Part shown: one piece after another, positions 5,707 to 7,800 of the stretch
Position numbering within the stretch: the first letter of the stretch is position 1
Layout: every line of letters starts with the position of its first letter
NCBI GenBank assembly: GCA_003133075.1
Contig: PKZN01000102.1
Coordinates: 1-7,800 of the forward strand
Length of the DNA: 7,800 nucleotides
Direction: 5' to 3'
From: Acidimicrobiaceae bacterium
Lineage (GTDB): Bacteria; Actinomycetota; Acidimicrobiia; Acidimicrobiales; RAAP-2
Program-made: the position numbers and the translations under genes
The notes under the pieces: generated by a model
What the model was told of the DNA's origin: nothing
Seen by the model: the letters and a program-made list of their open reading frames with translations, nothing else
Databases searched by the model: none

Positions 5707-6306
5707 ATGGACCCCGCGACCAAGCACATCGGCATTCTCCTCTTCGAGAACGTCGAGGAACTCGACGCGGTGGGTCCCTACGAGGTGCTCGCATTCTGGA
5801 CGCGCACGTTTCCGAGCGACGGGTGGGACGTGCTCACGTTGTCGAGAGACGGTGGTCTCAATCGGTGCGCCAAGGGACTTGTCATCGATGCGCAGGCGTC
5901 CTACGCGACGATGCCCGATCTCGACGTGTTGATCTATCCCGGGGGACAGGGGACGCGATCCCACCTGGTCGACGAGTCACAACTCGAGTGGGTGCGTCAC
6001 CAGCGCGATCGCGTGGCGCTCATGGCCAGCGTCTGCACCGGCGCGTTGGTGTACGCCGCGGCGGGGTTGCTCAAGGACCGACCCGCGACGACGCACTGGG
6101 CGTCGCTCAAGCTCTTGGCGCAACTCGACCCGTCGATCGACGTGCGTGAGGGTGAACGTTTCGTCGACGACGGCGACGTGATCACCGCGGCGGGCGTGTC
6201 GGCCGGGATCGACATGGCGCTGCACCTCGTCGATCGACTCGCCGGAACCGATCGCGCTCGTCAGGTCAAACGAGGTATCGAGTACGAGCCGTCGCCCCCG
6301 GTGTGA
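5707..6306 (+). CDS. DJ-1/PfpI family protein, isonitrile hydratase-like
   Basis: A 199-residue cytosolic protein of the DJ-1/PfpI (class I glutamine amidotransferase-like) fold. The start is ATG 5707, with AGGA 8 bases upstream overlapping the stop region of the DUF429 gene; a longer in-frame start at 5587 lies inside that gene and is rejected. Motifs: IGILLFENVEELDAVGPYEVL near the start with D20, LIYPGGQGT (76-83), the nucleophile elbow ASVCTGA with C110, then LLKDRPATTHW and AAGVSAGIDMALHLV. In Pseudomonas isonitrile hydratase an N-terminal Asp and the elbow Cys are the catalytic pair, and D20 and C110 fit those places. The same pattern is also found in many uncharacterised DJ-1 proteins and in AraC-type regulators. 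There is no AraC DNA-binding domain here: the protein stops after IEYEPSPP. Isonitrile hydration is a reasonable guess, not shown. Confidence 0.85.
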   Translation: MDPATKHIGILLFENVEELDAVGPYEVLAFWTRTFPSDGWDVLTLSRDGGLNRCAKGLVIDAQASYATMPDLDVLIYPGGQGTRSHLVDESQLEWVRHQRDRVALMASVCTGALVYAAAGLLKDRPATTHWASLKLLAQLDPSIDVREGERFVDDGDVITAAGVSAGIDMALHLVDRLAGTDRARQVKRGIEYEPSPPV

Positions 6307-6316
6307 GTCGCAAGTA

Positions 6317-6346
6317 CGTCACGTGAGGCGTTTGTGCCACGTGACG
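6317..6346. terminator. 9-bp perfect inverted repeat at the DJ-1 / GNAT convergent junction
   Basis: CGTCACGTG (6317-6325) and CACGTGACG (6338-6346) are perfect reverse complements with a 12-base loop. Each arm includes the palindrome CACGTG. The left arm contains the stop codon of the GNAT gene (TCA on plus, 6319-6321), and the right arm lies in its last codons. The element starts 11 bases after the DJ-1 stop. No T-run follows on either strand, so a Rho-independent terminator is not proven. It may be a bidirectional 3'-end hairpin or a protein-binding site. Confidence 0.45.
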
Positions 6347-7332
6347 ATGCCGCCCGAGGCGCGCGCACCGAGGGCTTCATTCACCGCGATCATCGCAGCG
6401 TTTCGCTCGTTGTTTGAGGTCATGATCTGGTGCGTCTCGTACCCACCGGCCGCTAAGAGTCGCATGGTCGCGATCTTGAGCAGACCGCCGAGTCGGTGCC
6501 CGCGGTGGGCGCGGGTGACCAACGTGTCCCACTGGTACGCCGTCCCGGGGCGTTCGCGCGAGACGCTCAACTCGCTGAATCCGACGAGTGCAGCGCTCGT
6601 TCGTTCGCGCGCCACCGCGACGAGGAGGTCTCGTCCCATCTCGTGCGTTCGCTGCTCGTGCGCGCGCAGTCGTGCGGCGTCCCATCGTTCCTCCTCCAAC
6701 CCGTAGCCCGCGTCGGGCACTTCTATGGGCATGATCGCCATGAGGTGCGCTCGGCCCTCGAGGAGCGACTCGGGCGTGGCGTCACGCCACGAGAGAATCT
6801 CGTAGCCGCGCGCGTGCTCGCGCCAGTTTCGCTCGAGGCGATCGAGTTCGCCCGGTGGCCGCGGCCAGTCGAGGTCACGCTGCACGTTCTCCTCGACGAC
6901 GTCGTAGCCGTGACGCGGGGCGAAGCCCCGGTTCGGTCCCGCGCCGCGCTCGGTCGCGTCTTCGGGGACCCAGAAGAGAATGGCCGCGCGGCCCAGGTCG
7001 CGCGCGGTCGCCTCGAGGTGGGTGAGGAGTTCGCTGCCGTATCCGCGTCGACGTTGTGTGGGGTCGACGAAGAGGTCGCCCCTGATCCAGTGCAGGTTGT
7101 CCACGCGAGAGATTTCGAGCGTCCCCACCGCCACCGGAGCGAGCGCGTCGTCACCGAAGCGAAAGAGTTGGTGGTAGGCCGGCGACTGGTCGTCGAGGGC
7201 TCGGGCTCGCCACTCCTGGGGTCGCCAACCCTCGTGGCGGCCGTGGTCGCGCAGGAGCTCCGCGCGATTGAGGACGTCAAACCAGGCCATGAACTCATCG
7301 TCGTTGGTCGCGTCGACGCGTTGGAACTGCAC
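6319..7332 (-). CDS. Tandem-GNAT domain N-acetyltransferase
   Basis: A 337-residue protein with two GNAT folds. Domain 1 (about 1-165) has FVDPTQRRRGYGSELLTHLEA, with the acetyl-CoA-binding R94-x-x-G97-x-G99. Domain 2 (about 175-337) has VTRAHRGHRLGGLLK (272-286), a looser R-G-H-R-L-G version of the same motif, and ends with TSNNERNAAMIAVNEALGAR, the N-x-x-N-x-x-M-x-x-x-N-x-x-L-G pattern common in two-domain GNATs of Actinobacteria. The layout resembles that of mycothiol synthase (MshD), but I see no evidence for that substrate, so the acceptor is unknown. The start is GTG 7332, 9 bases after the MFS stop; the Shine-Dalgarno sequence is weak (AGG at the MFS stop codon, CTAGG). Translation may depend on the upstream gene. 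An in-frame ATG at 7290 is less likely because it would remove the first strand. Confidence 0.85.
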   Translation of the reverse strand: MQFQRVDATNDDEFMAWFDVLNRAELLRDHGRHEGWRPQEWRARALDDQSPAYHQLFRFGDDALAPVAVGTLEISRVDNLHWIRGDLFVDPTQRRRGYGSELLTHLEATARDLGRAAILFWVPEDATERGAGPNRGFAPRHGYDVVEENVQRDLDWPRPPGELDRLERNWREHARGYEILSWRDATPESLLEGRAHLMAIMPIEVPDAGYGLEEERWDAARLRAHEQRTHEMGRDLLVAVARERTSAALVGFSELSVSRERPGTAYQWDTLVTRAHRGHRLGGLLKIATMRLLAAGGYETHQIMTSNNERNAAMIAVNEALGARASGGIVTWHKRLT

Positions 7333-7341
7333 GAGAGGTAC

Positions 7342-7800
7342 CTAGGCAGCGTCAGCGACGAGACGACCGTCGGCGCTCGCGCTGATGTGACGGCGAAGGT
7401 TCAACATCATGGCGCCGCCGACCAACGCGGTGATCCCGGTGCCGATCGGCCACCAGTTGCCGACGTGCAGTCCGTAGTAGAGGGCGGTGATCGCGGGCGC
7501 GAGGGTGCCCGATATTCCCCAGGAGATGCCGGCGGCGGCGTTGTAGCGACCGCGCAGATGCTCGGGGGCGATGTCGTTCACCAACGCGGAGCCGACGGGC
7601 TGGAGCATGGTCTCACCGATGGCGAAGACCACCATCGCGAGACAGAGCATCGCGATGGACGTCACCGCCGGCAGTTGGAGGGTGGACTCGAGGATCACCC
7701 AGAAGGCGAACCACAGTGCCGCCACGATCCCGAGCACGCGAGTGCGACTCTTGCCCTCGATGCGATTGAGCACCCAGAGTTGTGCCAGGACAATGGTCGA
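7342..7800 (-). CDS. MFS transporter, C-terminal part only (5' end outside the window)
   Basis: The frame runs from the window edge at 7800 to the TAG at 7342-7344, giving 152 residues of the C-terminal half. A GTG at 7771-7773 lies within the open frame and is not a real start, since protein-like sequence (IVLAQLWVLNRI) continues before it. About four membrane helices are visible: VLGIVAALWFAFWVILES, SIAMLCLAMVVFAIGE, GISWGISGTLAPAITALYYG and GTGITALVGGAMML. Between the second and third lies ETMLQPVGSALVNDIAP followed by EHLRGRYNA, a loop pattern of MFS exporters of the MdtH-like sort, and the end is a short basic/polar tail (LRRHISASADGRL). It would export or import small molecules by proton exchange; the substrate cannot be told. 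It is followed by the GNAT gene in a probable operon. Confidence 0.85.
   Translation of the reverse strand, partial: STIVLAQLWVLNRIEGKSRTRVLGIVAALWFAFWVILESTLQLPAVTSIAMLCLAMVVFAIGETMLQPVGSALVNDIAPEHLRGRYNAAAGISWGISGTLAPAITALYYGLHVGNWWPIGTGITALVGGAMMLNLRRHISASADGRLVADAA

Noticed and set aside
1..7800. Search for CRISPR arrays, tRNA or rRNA genes, insertion sequences, toxin-antitoxin or defence genes
   Set aside because: No regularly spaced short repeats, cloverleaf-like segments, transposase motifs or known defence domains were seen. The DUF429 nuclease-like gene alone, without helicase, methylase or sensor partners, does not justify a defence-system call.

Overview
The window is GC-rich DNA with strong G/C preference at third codon positions. 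It uses GTG as well as ATG starts, has one probable leaderless gene, and encodes families typical of Actinobacteria: a secreted GH25-like protein of the 'YDISYPQCG' type, a tandem-GNAT acetyltransferase and a DUF429 protein. My best guess is an actinobacterium, perhaps of the class Acidimicrobiia, because the secreted repeat style and the GH25-like domain recall proteins I associate with that group. This is inference. No rRNA, tRNA, CRISPR array, insertion sequence or phage structural gene was seen.

Layout. (1) Bases 1-1437, + strand: the 3' part of a large, cysteine-free extracellular protein made of four IPT/TIG (Ig-like) domains. (2) Bases 1470-3368, - strand, convergent with the first: a secreted 632-residue protein with a signal peptide, a GH25-like glycoside hydrolase domain holding the expected acidic residues, three gapless 86-residue repeats, a Thr/Pro linker and an IPT-like C-terminal domain. 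(3) Bases 3369-3742: a 374-bp divergent intergenic region with small repeats that may be regulatory. (4) Bases 3743-4204, +: a four-helix membrane protein of 153 residues. (5) Bases 4221-4697, -: a small secreted protein of unknown function with two cysteines and a strong Shine-Dalgarno sequence. (6) Bases 4860-5696 and 5707-6306, +: a DUF429 predicted nuclease followed 10 bp later by a DJ-1/PfpI protein of the isonitrile-hydratase-like type, a likely two-gene operon. (7) Bases 7800-6319, -: the end of an MFS transporter followed 9 bp later by a tandem-GNAT acetyltransferase, also a likely operon.

How the parts relate. The first two genes look like cell-surface or secreted proteins that share an Ig-like construction and may work together in cell-wall or carbohydrate binding and turnover. 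The remaining genes look like ordinary accessory or housekeeping functions and show no clear common pathway. All three convergent gene junctions (about 1437/1470, 4204/4221 and 6306/6319) carry an inverted repeat that overlaps or sits beside the stop codons. Only the first has a nearby T-run on the transcript, and only for the minus-strand gene. I found no convincing new defence or mobile system. The most original material is the secreted GH25-repeat-IPT protein beside a multi-IPT protein, and the stop-codon hairpins.
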